From contig NC_089546.1 in assembly GCF_040115645.1 (NCBI RefSeq), positions 3,321,001 to 3,385,000 on the forward strand: a stretch of DNA of 64,000 nucleotides, written 5' to 3'. Below, in pieces: positions 23,536 through 34,574 of the stretch. Under the pieces are notes generated by a model, which was not told the DNA's origin, did no database searches, and saw only the letters and a list, made by a program, of their open reading frames with translations. Position 1 is the stretch's first letter. Each line of letters begins with the position of its first letter. Made by a program: the position numbers and the translations under genes. Source of the stretch: Euwallacea fornicatus. Taxonomy: Eukaryota > Arthropoda > Insecta > Coleoptera > Curculionidae.

Positions 23536-23640
23536 ATTTTTCTGTAATTAAATGTTCGAAATGGGCATGTGCTTCTAGACCACTTCAGTAGGCTCGTACT
23601 TGTCTAAAATGAGGAGGTGCGCCGTCCTGTCGCCGGAAAC
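23536..23640 (-). pseudogene. Mosaic transposase piece: second Asp region joined to a C-terminal tail
   Basis: The minus strand reads FRRQDGAPPHFRQVRAY (second catalytic Asp region), a stop, then SGLEAHAHFEHLITEK and a stop. About 100 residues normally between these blocks are missing. The next segment downstream restarts at QM-stop-AYLDNTF, so the Val-Arg-Ala-Tyr part is present twice, flanking the extra tail. See the separate finding. Confidence 0.6.
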
Positions 23641-23649
23641 GCATTATTA

Positions 23650-24700
23650 TAAATAATTATAATCCTCGACAATTGAATATAAAGTTACGAATCAAATAGT
23701 AAATATTGGTGATGGCGGACAAAATAAACTAAATAAAGCACATCAAATAATAGAGACGTCAACATTGACAAAATCTGGCAGAAAAGGCAACAATTATCAA
23801 CCAAGTTAATTACGTTCAAACAAAAAGAATCAATAAGCTCTGGTCACACAAAGAAATACGCCAAGTTGAAGTTTGTAAACCTTCTGTTTGTATTATTTGT
23901 TGACCAATCTTATTTATATATTCTACACAAACAGAAAAGGCTTGAAACCAATGCCAGTGCTTCGGTTTTGCGTGGTACGAGTACCTAAAGCGACGCGCTC
24001 GACAATTTACTCAAATTGTAATCGTATTGTAAATTTGCCTTGTAAACCGTTAATAGAGTATTACTAAACAATCCTAACTAGTGTATTTTCATTAAAATAT
24101 TTAAACTATTCCACGTAAATATTTGGTGTTTTTTCACTTTATTGAAAAATGCGTGGTTTATGAATGAACGGGTATTTACTTTCACAACACTACTAGTTAA
24201 ATCTGTAAATATGTGCACACAGACATCAGTTTTCCTCTTCTGTTTAGACAGCTAATATTTCTTGTGCCTTTCAGTAAATTTGAACAAAATTTTTATATTT
24301 ACCTATTCACTTTATATATTTTGTAGGCTTAATAGGCTTTTATGTAATATTTTCAAACACTATAGAATAATCGAGTGACAATATTTATAAATCGGAAGGT
24401 AGAAATTGTTGATATGTGGGACGTAAAAACGCTTATTATCTGTTGAACAGACGTCGAGATCAAATGTGGCATGTTGAGTTACATATGCAACTGTGCATTA
24501 TGCAGCTCTTTTATCTATTCCATCGACGAACTCACGGTTTTCGTATTGAATTAGCAAGATTTCGGCTCTGGCCGACGAAGGCGGTCAGGAAGAATACGAA
24601 GGTAAATCTTTTTTGCTCAGCTTTCCAGCCACTTGAACATTTTTCATTTTTTCAAAATTTCGCAGTAATAACGCCGAATTGTGCTGATTCATAATCTAGG
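23650..24700. other. Gene-free AT-rich stretch
   Basis: The 92-codon frame at 24416-24694 has no recognisable domain. No transposon end found. Confidence 0.4.
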
Positions 24701-24704
24701 ATGA

Positions 24705-25320
24705 AGAATAGATCCATTATTTCAGATCTGAGACGAAAGATCAATTAAAACACTGGACTCAAAGGGGAAAATCGGCTCCAAAGAAGGTGAAAACCGTTCC
24801 ATCAGCAGGAACAGTGATAGCTTCAGTTTTTGGGGAATATTTTTATTGATTGTCTCCCTAAAGGAAAAACAATTAACGGAGAATATTACATAAATTTACT
24901 ATAGCATTTGAGGGAAGAACTTAGGAAAAAGCGACCGCATTTAGCGAAGAAAACCTTGCTTCATCATGAGAACGCAGAATTCCACACTTCCGTCATCGCG
25001 ACAGCCAAAATCAATCAACTTGGTTTCGACCTTTTTCTTCGCCCACCCTATTCGCCAGATTTAGCCCTTTCAGATTATTTTCAATTTTCAAACTTAAAAA
25101 AATGGTTCGGTGTAAGCACACAAATAATGGAATGATGAAGTCCAGGATTAATGCCTATTTTGAAACATTCCAAGCTTCTCATTGTAAACAGCGTATGGAA
25201 GCCATAGAACATCGCCGAGAAATGTGTGTCAATCTCAAAGGAGACTATGTTGAAATATAATGTAATATTTTCCAAAAACGTTCTTAATTACTGAATCGCG
25301 TTCTTCTGAGACTATCCGCG
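24705..25320 (+). pseudogene. 5'-truncated mariner (copy a of the main mariner subfamily)
   Basis: Homology begins near 24705 and reads FRSETKDQLKHW, KSAPKKVKTVPSAGTVIASV, then at 24908 LRKKRPHLAKK, LLHHENAEFHTSVIATAKIN, PPYSPDLALSDYFQFSNLKK, and in later frames CKQRMEAIEHRREMCVNL and GDYV. This is an irritans-like, DD34D mariner transposase C-terminal half. The second catalytic Asp is Glu here (His-Glu-Asn). The 3' TIR is recognisable at about 25293-25320 (TTCTGAGACTATCCGCG), as in the copies at 33.0, 34.5, 42.0 and 48.4 kb. The N-terminal half is absent. Confidence 0.8.
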
Positions 25321-25724
25321 TTCATGATCATATGCGTCAAATATGGACTTTATCCTTCGGATCGAGTTCAAACCCCACCCGGAAATCCAAAGCTCGGCCC
25401 GAAAGATGTTAGTTTTCTCGCCAATTAACGCCTAACTCATACGTTATGATAAGGCAATTTTGCCGATTTCTCAGTGTGATACGCCCAAAAACTCTACCTG
25501 CAAGATGTACATACAAATGTAGAAAAAAGGCAAAAGAGAATTAGGCAGCGAAAGACCAACGGGAAGTAGACAGCAGTTAAGCACTTAACCCAGAATTCTT
25601 AAGTCTTGTATTCCTATTCTATAGGATTCTATGGCAATCTAATAGTCTCAAATTTTAAATGTGCGAAAAGTAAAGTCCGAACTAACGATTATTTCGTTGT
25701 AATTTGGCAACATAGTAACATAGA

Positions 25725-26010
25725 TTATATTTTACAGCTCAGCAAGCAGCGGGGGCATTTACCATTTATATCGTAAGACCTCAAACGGAAAAGTTGCACG
25801 AAGAGGAGCGAAGCGGACCGCCGGCGTCCGACCGCCCTTCCCCTTTGAGTAAACAACCAATCAGGGACCAGTCTGATAAAATCATGGGACCATAAAGCTA
25901 TGCATGTTTGCGTCACATGCGTATTTGCTTGCCGTGTTTCTCCTTTTTTTAATCTTCGACGTTCAGGCGGCGCGCCGTAGTAAGGCGGCAACGTCAATAA
26001 GAGGTTTAAA
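25725..26010. promoter_or_regulatory. CpG-rich candidate promoter with a CCAAT box
   Basis: CCAATCAG, the NF-Y consensus, lies at 25857-25864. Dense CpG occurs at 25790-25845 and again at 25960-25990. The block stands out from AT-rich flanks. No reading frame downstream on either strand is convincing, so the target gene, if any, is outside or on another exon. It could also be the 5' end of an unidentified retroelement. Confidence 0.3.
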
Positions 26011-26314
26011 AGAATTAGGTGGCAAACTCACTTCGTTTGTAGGTCAATAATGGATTTTTACGTTATAGGCATAATAACGATTTAATTACAACACCAAAGA
26101 GAAATATGTATAAAAATCTGTCACGGATCGGTCTTAGCTAACTGTAAAGCGCCAAATGGGACGACGACACAATGGTCATATTGGAACAATGAAGTAATGC
26201 CATGTTTGAATATTATGTGCCGATAATAACGTCGTGCATTAAAGGCGTTGATCGTTGGTTGGCGAAGAACACAATAAAGCCTGCCTCGTACGCCTAAGCT
26301 TCGCGGTTTATATA

Positions 26315-27783
26315 CAGTTGCGTGCAAAAGTTTCGGTTCAAAGATGATTTTGTAAATAAATAACATGTAACACTAAAATTAAGGATTTGATATGTAGTAA
26401 CATCAACTCCGTTAAATGTACCACTGAAATGAGCAAGTTAGAAATTTATTGTAAATATCAAAACATGGTATAAAAACAATTAATACTTTGTCCTGTTCAA
26501 AAGTATCGGGCCAAATAAATTTAAACAATAAAAATACACATTAGAACGTAATTTATAATGAACTTAAAAAACTGCAAATCTATTATTTAGTTAGTACTTT
26601 GCAGCCATTCCTTTTTGAACTGACTATTGCGGCACACCGATGTGGCATAGGCTCAATTAAGTTTTGTATTCTATCTTCTCTAACATTGTCCCATGCTTCT
26701 TGCACTTTTCCCCAGAAATCGCTCTTGTTAGATCAAGTTACAGTTCCCTTAATCGCCTTTAGCTCCCTCCATAAATGGTCAATCGGCTTCAAGTCGAGAG
26801 ATTGACCTGGCCACTTTAGGACATTGAATTTCCTGGTACTAAACCAATTTTGTACTGGCCGAGACCGATACTTCGGATTATTATCGTGCTGAAAAATCCA
26901 TCTTCGCGCATCATATTTTGACGGGCGAAAGGAAGCATGTGTGTTGTTAAAATATCTTTATACATGACAGTATTCATATTGCCACCAGTTTTAACAGTCG
27001 GACCGACACTTTGCCACGAAAACGCACCCCAAAGCATAACGTTACCACCGCCGTGTTTAACACTTGGTGTTTGCTACCTAGAATCGTATCTAGCACCTTT
27101 TGATTCGTTGTACACAACGTCTGGCATCATTTTCAAAGAAATTTATTTTTGCTTCGTCAGACCAAAGTACTTTTTTTCCAATCTTCTATACCCCAGTTTT
27201 GATGTTCCTTGTTGATGCAAACTTCAATCTTGCCTCCGTATTTTTTGAATTAATCAGTGGGTTTCTGGTACTCACTCATCCAACGAGTCCCACTTCCTTC
27301 AACCGAAGAAAAACGGTGCTGCGAGTGATGTTGGTAAGATATTCATCCTGTAATTCCCGAGTAATCATACTTTTTCGTATCGTTTTTCGTTTTGATTTTT
27401 ATTAGACTCTCTGCACGATTAATAGTTTTTCTCGATCTTCCTAAAGCGTGTTTTCTTCTAAACTATTCGTCATTTTTCATTTTTAACAATATTGTCTACA
27501 GTTGTCTTTGCGATCGATAATAATGAATCGTTATCACGTGAATTTCTTCCTTCTCCATATAACTTTATTACACATTAACGTACTTGTGATTGAGTACGTT
27601 TTAGCATCTTAAGAAGATAAAATTCACTCTACTATTCACTCGTCACGAATTTATCAATATTTGCTTCAATCTCATCTCAAAAAGGAAAATAAAACCATTC
27701 TAATAATATGACCCAATCTTTGGAACAGAAAAATATTTCCTTCAATTTGCAACAAATTTATACAAAACTTTTGGTGCTCTATG
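26315..27783 (-). mobile_element. Tc1-type transposon, minus-strand orientation
   Basis: Left end CAGTTGCGTGCAAAAGTTTC and inverted right end CATAGAGCACCAAAAGTTTT are bordered by TA (26313-26314, 27784-27785). The length of 1.47 kb and a decayed Tc1 transposase inside agree with a once complete element. Subterminal sequence on the left repeats the word CAAAAGTATCGGGCC near 26500. Confidence 0.75.
26600..27420 (-). pseudogene. Broken Tc1 transposase with catalytic Glu changed to Asp
   Basis: Minus strand, in order: LWSDEAKINFFENDAR (first catalytic Asp, near 27150); HGGGNVMLWGAFSWQ and MNTVMYKDILTTHMLPFAR (27037-26900). After a frameshift near 26890 comes FQHDNNPKYRSRPVQNWF with the second Asp, then FNVLKWPGQSLDLKPIDHLW with 34 residues to the acidic residue. 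Then follow a stop in the helix after WRELKAIKGT, and VQEAWDNVREDRIQNLIEPM. The last catalytic position is Asp (GAC) where DD34E Tc1 enzymes have Glu. Several stops and frameshifts make it inactive anyway. The closest type is the Tc1 group with a 'MLWG.FSW.G.GPLV.I.G.MN' block. Confidence 0.8.
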
Positions 27784-28009
27784 TATACATACACATACAC
27801 ATATGCATGTACGTATCTTTATATAATTTACCTTTATATTTATTAATAAAAATATCAGTTGCTCACCAACCGTTCAGTGCATAAAACGTGATTATGAAAT
27901 GAATATTTTCAAACAAAATTTTAGAATATCAATGTTGTTCCGTTTTAAACTGAACAAAAATGCCACTGATATTAGAGAAATGATTAATTCGACTTGGGGA
28001 GATAGTTCT

Positions 28010-28876
28010 GTTTGGTACTTCAATTGTCAGAAATTGACTTCGTGAGAGAAACTTTTGAAATGAAGACAATCCGCATCCGGGTGTAAAAAAATGTTTGCAG
28101 ACAAAGAACTAGAGAGTTTACTGGACGAAAATCCATGCCAAACTGAAAAAAGCTTCCAGAGCAGTTAGGAGTGACTCACCAAGTAATTTCGGTTCGATTA
28201 CATATAAGGGGAAAGATTCAAAAGGAAGAAAAATGGGTTTCTCACGACCCAACCAAAGACAACTAAAATCACAGAGTTGCTATCTGAAAGAACTTGATTT
28301 CCCGATATAAAAGAAAAAATTTTGTGTATGAAAACCCTAAACGTAGAAAAACTTGGGTTGATCTAGGCCATCCATCCAAACTAAAATTAATATTCATACC
28401 GAGAAAGTTTTATTATCTGTTTACTAGGGCTGGAAGGAAGTCGTTTACTACGACCTTATGAACCCTGGTCAAACTGTTACAGCTGACCGTTATCAAGTCC
28501 AAATGAAACAATTTAGTGAAGCTCCGGAGGAGAAAAGACGATTTACGGGTCAGGGAATTGAGGAAGTGACATTGTTGAATGACAATGCTCGTCGGCATAC
28601 AGAAAAACCGACCCAGGAACTCATATTTTCCTTAGGCTGGGAAATTCTCTAGTATGCAGCGTCTTCTCTGGAAATGGCTCCTTGCGACTTTCACTCAGTC
28701 AGATCAATGCAGTCTCATGTAACTGACCTACGATCCCCTAAACTTGAAGGCGTTCGCTTATGGCATGATAGCAATTTTTCCTCGAAACCACTGAGCTTCT
28801 ATTGCAATGACATCCATCATCTACGAAATAAGTCGCTAAAATCATAGATAGTAATGGAAATTATTTGGGTTATTAA
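28010..28876 (+). pseudogene. Broken mariner transposase of a second subfamily
   Basis: Readable blocks are DKELESLLDENPCQTEKSF (second helix-turn-helix), FVYENPKRRKTWVDLG (before the first catalytic Asp region), GWKEVVYYDLMNPGQTVTAD, VTLLNDNARRHTEKPTQELI with the second Asp, LGWEIL, AASSLEMAPCDFH in place of YSPDLAPSDYH, and a terminal IIDSNGNYLGY before TAA at 28874-28876. This is an SETMAR/Mos1-like mariner (DD34D), different from the irritans-like copies elsewhere in the window. Stops occur throughout the first half. TIRs were not identified. Confidence 0.75.
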
Positions 28877-28879
28877 CAT

Positions 28880-30485
28880 TCCCAAGAACTATGTTTTTGA
28901 CGAAGCTTAATTTTATTTAAAAAATGCTCAATTTTTATTTATACACCTATTATTAACTCAAGCGAAATTGACGATGCGTAATGCTGCAGGCAGGGGTTTC
29001 CCCTGGATCAGAAATTGCTATTTTTTCAATTAAAAATTGCATTAATTATCACTTTGCCTCTCATCTGAGTAATTGATTTTATTTAGAAAAGTTTTATCAT
29101 CTGCACATTTCCCTATATACAATTCTTAGTATTCTTCGCCTTTCGTCATCACCGGGTCAGAGTCGATAGAGAGAAAGCGAATAAGAAATAAATACGTAAA
29201 GATATTATACAAGAAAAACAATATATTTAAGAAATCTAATGATACAGAGATAAGTGGACTGTTGAATACATCTGGGAAAATAATAATAATAACTTCGCAC
29301 ACATTTGCTCTCAGCTTAAAATATTTGCTTTCTTCTTTGTTCTCTTCAATTTTGAAACCCATATTTTAATTCGAAAAGCAGAGCAAAGGCATTGTTAAAG
29401 GATTTATTTGTTGAACAAGTAAAATAGCTATTTCCATTGTCTGGCTCTCCAACCGCAGCAACGGCGAGGATGCCATTGTGACGATTATCTTAAGATGTTT
29501 GCCACGATGACGATAGGAAAGTTATCTTTTAAATTGTTTGCCTAAAGCTTCATTAACTTCAGACGTTTATGGCGTATTCATAAATTTATCTCGTATTAAA
29601 CAATGTCGAGGGTAAATAATTTTAAAGAAGGAAAATACCAGGACAAAGTTTTCTGTTGAACAATAAAACTGAGCAAATAGAGCTATTTCTGGGCAGAAAA
29701 AAAATAGACGATGATGTAATCGAAGTGTTAAAATTAAGGTTGACGTAGGAGAAGACACAAAAAAAGCGAAATATTTCCAAGCGGAGGTGGAAGGTCCACG
29801 AAAATTACACGAAACCAAAGAGAAATCAATATTTATTTTCGATAATAAATAACAGTCGAATCAATCTTACGTGTCCTCTCTGACATTATAACAGTTTTAC
29901 GATTTGGAATATCGTCAAAGTCCATGTAATGTTTGCTTAAGATACCTCACTGAATCTAACGACAAACAAATAAAGTAAAATGCAGAAATACCAAGAATTT
30001 AGGGTGGTAAACATGGATCAGTTACTTAAGACGTTCACATCCCGGTCTGGGCGATTCACTTTTATACAAAAATTTTTTGGGTTAAAAACTAATAAAGCGG
30101 ATATGCAAATGTGCTTTTTAAATCTTCCCATAAGGATTTGACCTCCAAAAACAAGAACACCGATATCCTCGTCATTTAAGCATTCGAAGTCGATTCTCGC
30201 CAGCAAATCAGAGAGATACTTACTACTCTAACGTGAGCCCTATCTGATATAAAAATAAAATCGAATTTGTAAATATATTTTTTGTAGGGAACGAAGTGAT
30301 TTTATAATACTATGCACCTGGCCCCCCTTTCAAAATAAAATTTGTGCCTACCGACATGTTTAAAATTGAGCGAGACAGGCAGAGGGTTTCTCTATAATAC
30401 ACAAAAATAGATTCACACCATCGTTTTAGGAAACTAATTAATAAAAAAAGGGTGAAGTTAGAACGATATCGCTTCCGGGCAAGCG
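28880..30485. other. Gene-free stretch
   Basis: No gene, RNA or transposon end recognised. Short frames on the minus strand (29126-29818, 30018-30206) are AT-driven and lack motifs. Confidence 0.4.
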
Positions 30486-30495
30486 ATCCATCAGC

Positions 30496-30528
30496 CACGT
30501 GACCGCTATATTAGTGCTGGGTCACGTG
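30496..30528. promoter_or_regulatory. Pair of inverted E-boxes (CACGTGACC ... GGTCACGTG)
   Basis: CACGTGACC at 30496-30504 and GGTCACGTG at 30520-30528 form an exact 9-bp inverted repeat around a 15-bp spacer. GTCACGTGAC-type boxes are bound by bHLH-zip factors such as USF/MITF-type proteins. A sharp double site in AT-rich DNA is notable, but no gene is visible next to it. Confidence 0.4.
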
Positions 30529-30928
30529 TCAATAGGGTCATTATTAAAAATTTAGTCTAATGTGACCTCCGGTTTTGTTTAGTTTAGGTGTGCGTGGTAA
30601 AATGTTTTGGAGTGATATGTAGTTCCATTTATAGGGGCGGTCCAACGCGAACATTGAATGTGCTATCCAGGAAGTTGGTAAAGGGGAGAGACAATTAATT
30701 TCCATGTATGCTCGTATTTCTTCCCTGAATGTAAATGAAGTAATATATGGAATTTTAGGCAATAATATATAGGTATTTTGCTGAAAATTTTGATCATTTT
30801 GACTAATAATACGGCAATAGCAAATGGCTGGATTTGTGGCCGAAGCGCAATCCAAAATGTCGTGATGTGTATGCTACTATTAGTGGTAATACAAAGTTAT
30901 TTGCTCACTTAATAAATTTTGTCGCGCC

Positions 30929-31204
30929 TTCAATGTCAACAACTTGATCCATATTGTTTCACGACCACCGTATTCGCCTGATTTAGAACCGTTGGACTTC
31001 TGGCTCTTCAACAAGTTCAAAAGACCGCTCCGAAGACATCGCTTCGACTCGATTGAGGAGTTAAAGGGCGAATCGAAGAAAATATCAAAGACTATCCCGG
31101 GAAAAGACTCCTCTGATTATTTCGAGAATTGGCAAAAAGGAGGGCATAAGTGCAACATGTCGGACGAGGAGTACTTTGAACGGGATGAAATTTATTTGAA
31201 TTAG
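30929..31204 (+). pseudogene. C-terminal fragment of a mariner transposase
   Basis: The intact frame reads PPYSPDLEPLDFWLFNKFKR (last catalytic Asp region), RFDSIEELKGESKKISKTIP, YFENWQKGGHKCNMSDEEYF, ending at the stop codon at 31202-31204. It is the last 85 or so residues of a mariner (DD34D) transposase of the 'KRW.KCI.S.GDYFEGD' type. The conserved Arg-Trp before His-Lys-Cys is Gly-Gly here. Nothing upstream belongs to it, so it is a solitary 3' piece. Confidence 0.7.
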
Positions 31205-31209
31205 TAAAT

Positions 31210-32345
31210 ATTTTTCATTTTATAAATAAATTCACCATATTTTTTGAGCACAATAGTATCACCTGATGTTGCTTGTTTTTCTTTATTTTTATGCTTTGCG
31301 GAAAACGTAATGCACAATGAACATTCTTGTCAATTTCATTGACTAATTTTCTTGTATACCTCGAAAACATAATCGTCATAGAAAGGCGTTTCAAAAAACA
31401 TCTGGTAAATTTAAGAGAAAAAAATCCCATCTAAACTTGAACCATAAGAAATGTCACCTGTTCCAGCAGGAGGTCAAATACTTGAGTCATAACGTCTCAG
31501 ATCGCTAACACAAGCAAGATATCTACTATTCATTAAATGATAAGCCGTTGTCCTATTGAAGAGTGCGGTTGTAAGGGTTCGGTTAAGCTAATAAGCACAT
31601 TTGAACCGTTTATTTAACAGTTTTAGGGGGATCAAATCATTCAACCAGCTACAACACGCTAAAATGCATTTCACAATCCAACCCTTAATCATTATCAATT
31701 ATCACAAATCGATTATTAATAATTTGTAAAGTGTCAAAAGTAGTAGCTTCATTGCACATGATGTCACTTGGTCCACTATTAACATACTAATCACATTTAA
31801 TTTTGAATACTGAATAAATATGAAAGTCTCAGATTCATCAACAATGTGCTTTCAAATTTTCCATTTTTCTTCTAACCTCCCCTCGTCGCATACATACATA
31901 ATTTCACGGAAAAAGTTACGTTTAAATCGAATAGAGCGTGTGTATTTAAAATATGTGCTGGCACTCTGGCAATTTCCCTTGATATATTCCAAATCGTTAC
32001 ATAACAAACACATTAACTTGCCGCGATCTGAACCTCAACTGTGACCGAAATTGTTATTTCTTCTTATTGCTGGCAAAGCACTGGCAGAAATACGCTTTGA
32101 ATACCTCGTTTCATCCACAAATAATCTAAAAGTACGCTTACTTAATGCCTGCTTAACGGTTATCACCGACTCTGACGTCTACACAAAATGTTTCATTTGC
32201 TCTGGCCTGGAAATGACAGTAAAATTTTCGTTATCATGTTCTCATTACGCTCTTCACTCAAATTGCTTAAGCTTCCCTTAATATCCTCAAGCTCCGATTA
32301 ATTCCGTAGTTGTTACGAAGATAACCTCAAAAGAACCAGACCTGA
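31210..32345. other. Gene-free stretch
   Basis: Frames at 31820-32044 and 32051-32281 (plus) are not protein-like and have no domain. No transposon was identified. Confidence 0.4.
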
Positions 32346-32351
32346 TATATA

Positions 32352-32495
32352 CAGGGAGTCCCATTTAAAATCATGTTTGAAGATCACTCAAAAATGGTAC
32401 GTGGTATGAAAAAAAGTTTCAAATAAAAGTTGTCCAGTAAAGAGGACATGTCATCAAGATAGTGACCTTTAGCCAAAACGTAATTTCAAGGACAC
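32352..32495. repeat. Half of a foldback element (family B)
   Basis: Begins CAGGGAGTCCCATTTAAAAT after TA. It then matches, in order, the right arm and centre of the foldback element at 45421-45638: GATCACTCAAAAATGG, AAGTTTCAAATAAAAGTTG, GACATGTCAT and GTGACCTTTAG. The second arm is missing. Confidence 0.65.
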
Positions 32496-32679
32496 TTTTT
32501 TTCAAATGGAACTCCGTATTTTTTACAGATGTAATTTGAATCTTTACATAGTGTAATCTTACAGATATAAAGATTCAAAAAATGAATATCTTTTATGTGA
32601 ACAATTTTTTTATTGGACGCTTTGCTGCAGGTTAATTTTTGTCCAATTTTTGAAATAATCGAAATGACTACATTTTTTC

Positions 32680-33047
32680 CTCTAAAAAAATTCGTTTCGT
32701 CAAGATAAGGCACCAGTCCGCACTCTTGTCATCGCGAAGGCCAAAATCATCTGACTTAGTTTCATACTCTTCCCCCGCCAGATTTGGCCCCCTCTTACTT
32801 CTATTTCCAAATTTAAAAAAAAATGGCTCAGTGGAGAGAGGTTTACCAATAATGAAGAGGTGAAGTCCGAGTTTGTCACCTGTTTTGAAACATTCGAAGC
32901 GATTCACTGTAAACAAGGTAGAGAAGTCATAGAAAATCAGCGAGAAAAGTGTGTCAATCTCCAAGGAGACTATGTTGACAAATAATGTAATATTTTCCAA
33001 TTTTTTTTCTCTAAATCTCAAATTGGGTACCTCTGAGACTATCCTCG
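32680..33047 (+). pseudogene. 3' fragment of a mariner (copy e of the main subfamily)
   Basis: From TCTAAAAAAATTCGTTTCG the sequence follows the mariner 'KK.LFHQDNAP' region, then VIAKAKII, and in shifted frames NEEVKSEFVTCFETFEAIHC, NQREKCVNLQGDYVDK and a stop. It ends in the 3' TIR GTACCTCTGAGACTATCCTC at about 33028-33047, followed by TA. The N-terminal two thirds are missing. A 167-codon minus-strand frame over this region is only a shadow. Confidence 0.75.
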
Positions 33048-33389
33048 TATACTTCATACCAAAAAATCTGTAGCGGGCGATGAACTGAAACCTCACATTT
33101 AGGCTCCTAAATCGATATAAGCTCTCCCATGTGTTATATATATATTTTAAATCTAATTTACTTTTAATCATCCCAATTTGTCATTTATTTCTGCATTGTC
33201 GTTACAAGTGTCACTGGTAAGTTATCAGTTTACTGCATATTCAAACCCCGAAAATGCAACGGTACATCCATTCAATTAACTTATCTATTCATTCGTAGAT
33301 ATTTGTATTTTAATTTTAGCATTTCAAACAAGACTACAGTTTTAGGTTTTCGTCAAGCGATTGGGCCCGTTTGCAATCAGCTTAAACGT

Positions 33390-33476
33390 CATAATGCTCA
33401 TCATAATGTCGGGCATAATGCTCCCACCTTTCTGTTTCTCTGGCAAATATTTCTCATAATGCCGAATTTCATAATG
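33390..33476. repeat. Five CATAATG words, three of them in 12-bp phase
   Basis: CATAATG starts at 33390, 33402, 33414, 33455 and 33470. The first three are exactly 12 bp apart. It may be a worn minisatellite or a cluster of binding sites. Confidence 0.6.
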
Positions 33477-33479
33477 TTC

Positions 33480-34535
33480 AAATATGGCGTCTTCCAACTT
33501 AACATGGCTACACGCTGTTTTCACGTTCGAACCTCTTCTTGTTTCTCCATGAGATCTGTCACGGATTTTTTTTTACATAGCGATCCATCTCAGTGCCATG
33601 CGTGATGAGGTGATCAACTTCTGGCTTTCACGGTCGATAAAACGCATGCTTGCCCTAGTACTATAAGCCAGATTTAGTTAAAAATACGCAAAACAAACCG
33701 ACTACCGGTTGCGAAAGGGATTATTTGCATTAAGCAAGCACGAAAAACTTTTATAAAACCATTTTTCATCGTTTCCCCACACCAAACATTGACTTTTGCT
33801 CCCTTCCCGGTGTGTATAATGTCGACATTTACCGAAATAATTTATTTAGCAGGAGAATGTATAACTGTCGGTAAATATTTCCACACCAAACTCGGGCATA
33901 CTTTCGTTCTGTATACTCTACAAATACCAGCGAGCTCAAAATATTCTATTCCTCACGTAGTGAGTGGAGCGCGGGTTCAGAATCGTGTACATAGTACGTT
34001 TAATCTAAAGCCAGCGGAACACTTTATTATTTGACACTCTTCTACGTCGCAGATCTACAACCCAAGACAAATATTCCAGTTAATTATGACGACATGTTTA
34101 AACAAACCCAATCATCTAGTCCAAAAATGCTTCACTGGAGATAGGTCCTCTTCAAGTAAAGGCGAGTTTGTTTAGTCCTGGTTAAGTCTTAGCCGATAGT
34201 TAAGTTTCAAACTATCAAGTTGTCACTGAGTCAAAGCAAGCCCATTAATTCTGCGGTGGCCAATTTAATCCCTAGGGCAACAAAGTTTTATAAAAAGGAA
34301 ACAATGATGGCAGATATTTACGCAGTCAACAAGTTGTGTGCTCGGGCAAATAACTAAATATTGGTCCGTCACGCTCGCTGCGTTTGATCTGTTCAAATTT
34401 GAATTTAAGATTAAATTTGTTAGACCTACGACCCACCTGTCAACACTACGGCCCTCTTTGCTGATCAAATATTGTTATTTTTGCCATGCTAAGGTAGGTA
34501 CTTACCGTCGTGAATTTCGGGACATCTATTTGATT
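33480..34535. other. Gene-free stretch
   Basis: No gene or repeat recognised. Short frames on both strands overlap and lack motifs. Confidence 0.4.
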
Positions 34536-34574
34536 GATATGAGGACAGTCGCTGAAGTAATCGACATCACAAAT

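Noticed and set aside
25340..25400. tRNA-like B box (GAGTTCAAACCCC)
   Set aside because: No matching A box, anticodon arm or acceptor stem could be formed around it.
26599..27405. Plus-strand frames of 68, 92 and 101 codons
   Set aside because: They are antisense shadows of the Tc1 transposase pseudogene on the minus strand.
31820..32281. Two adjacent plus-strand frames as one gene
   Set aside because: Different phases, no conserved blocks and no transposon or exon signals.
32668..33171. 167-codon minus-strand frame
   Set aside because: It is the antisense of the mariner 3' fragment at 32680-33047. The plus strand carries the recognisable transposase blocks and the 3' TIR.
33342..33524. 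60-codon minus frame with repeated His-Tyr-Glu
   Set aside because: The repetition comes from the CATAATG words. There is no other support for coding.
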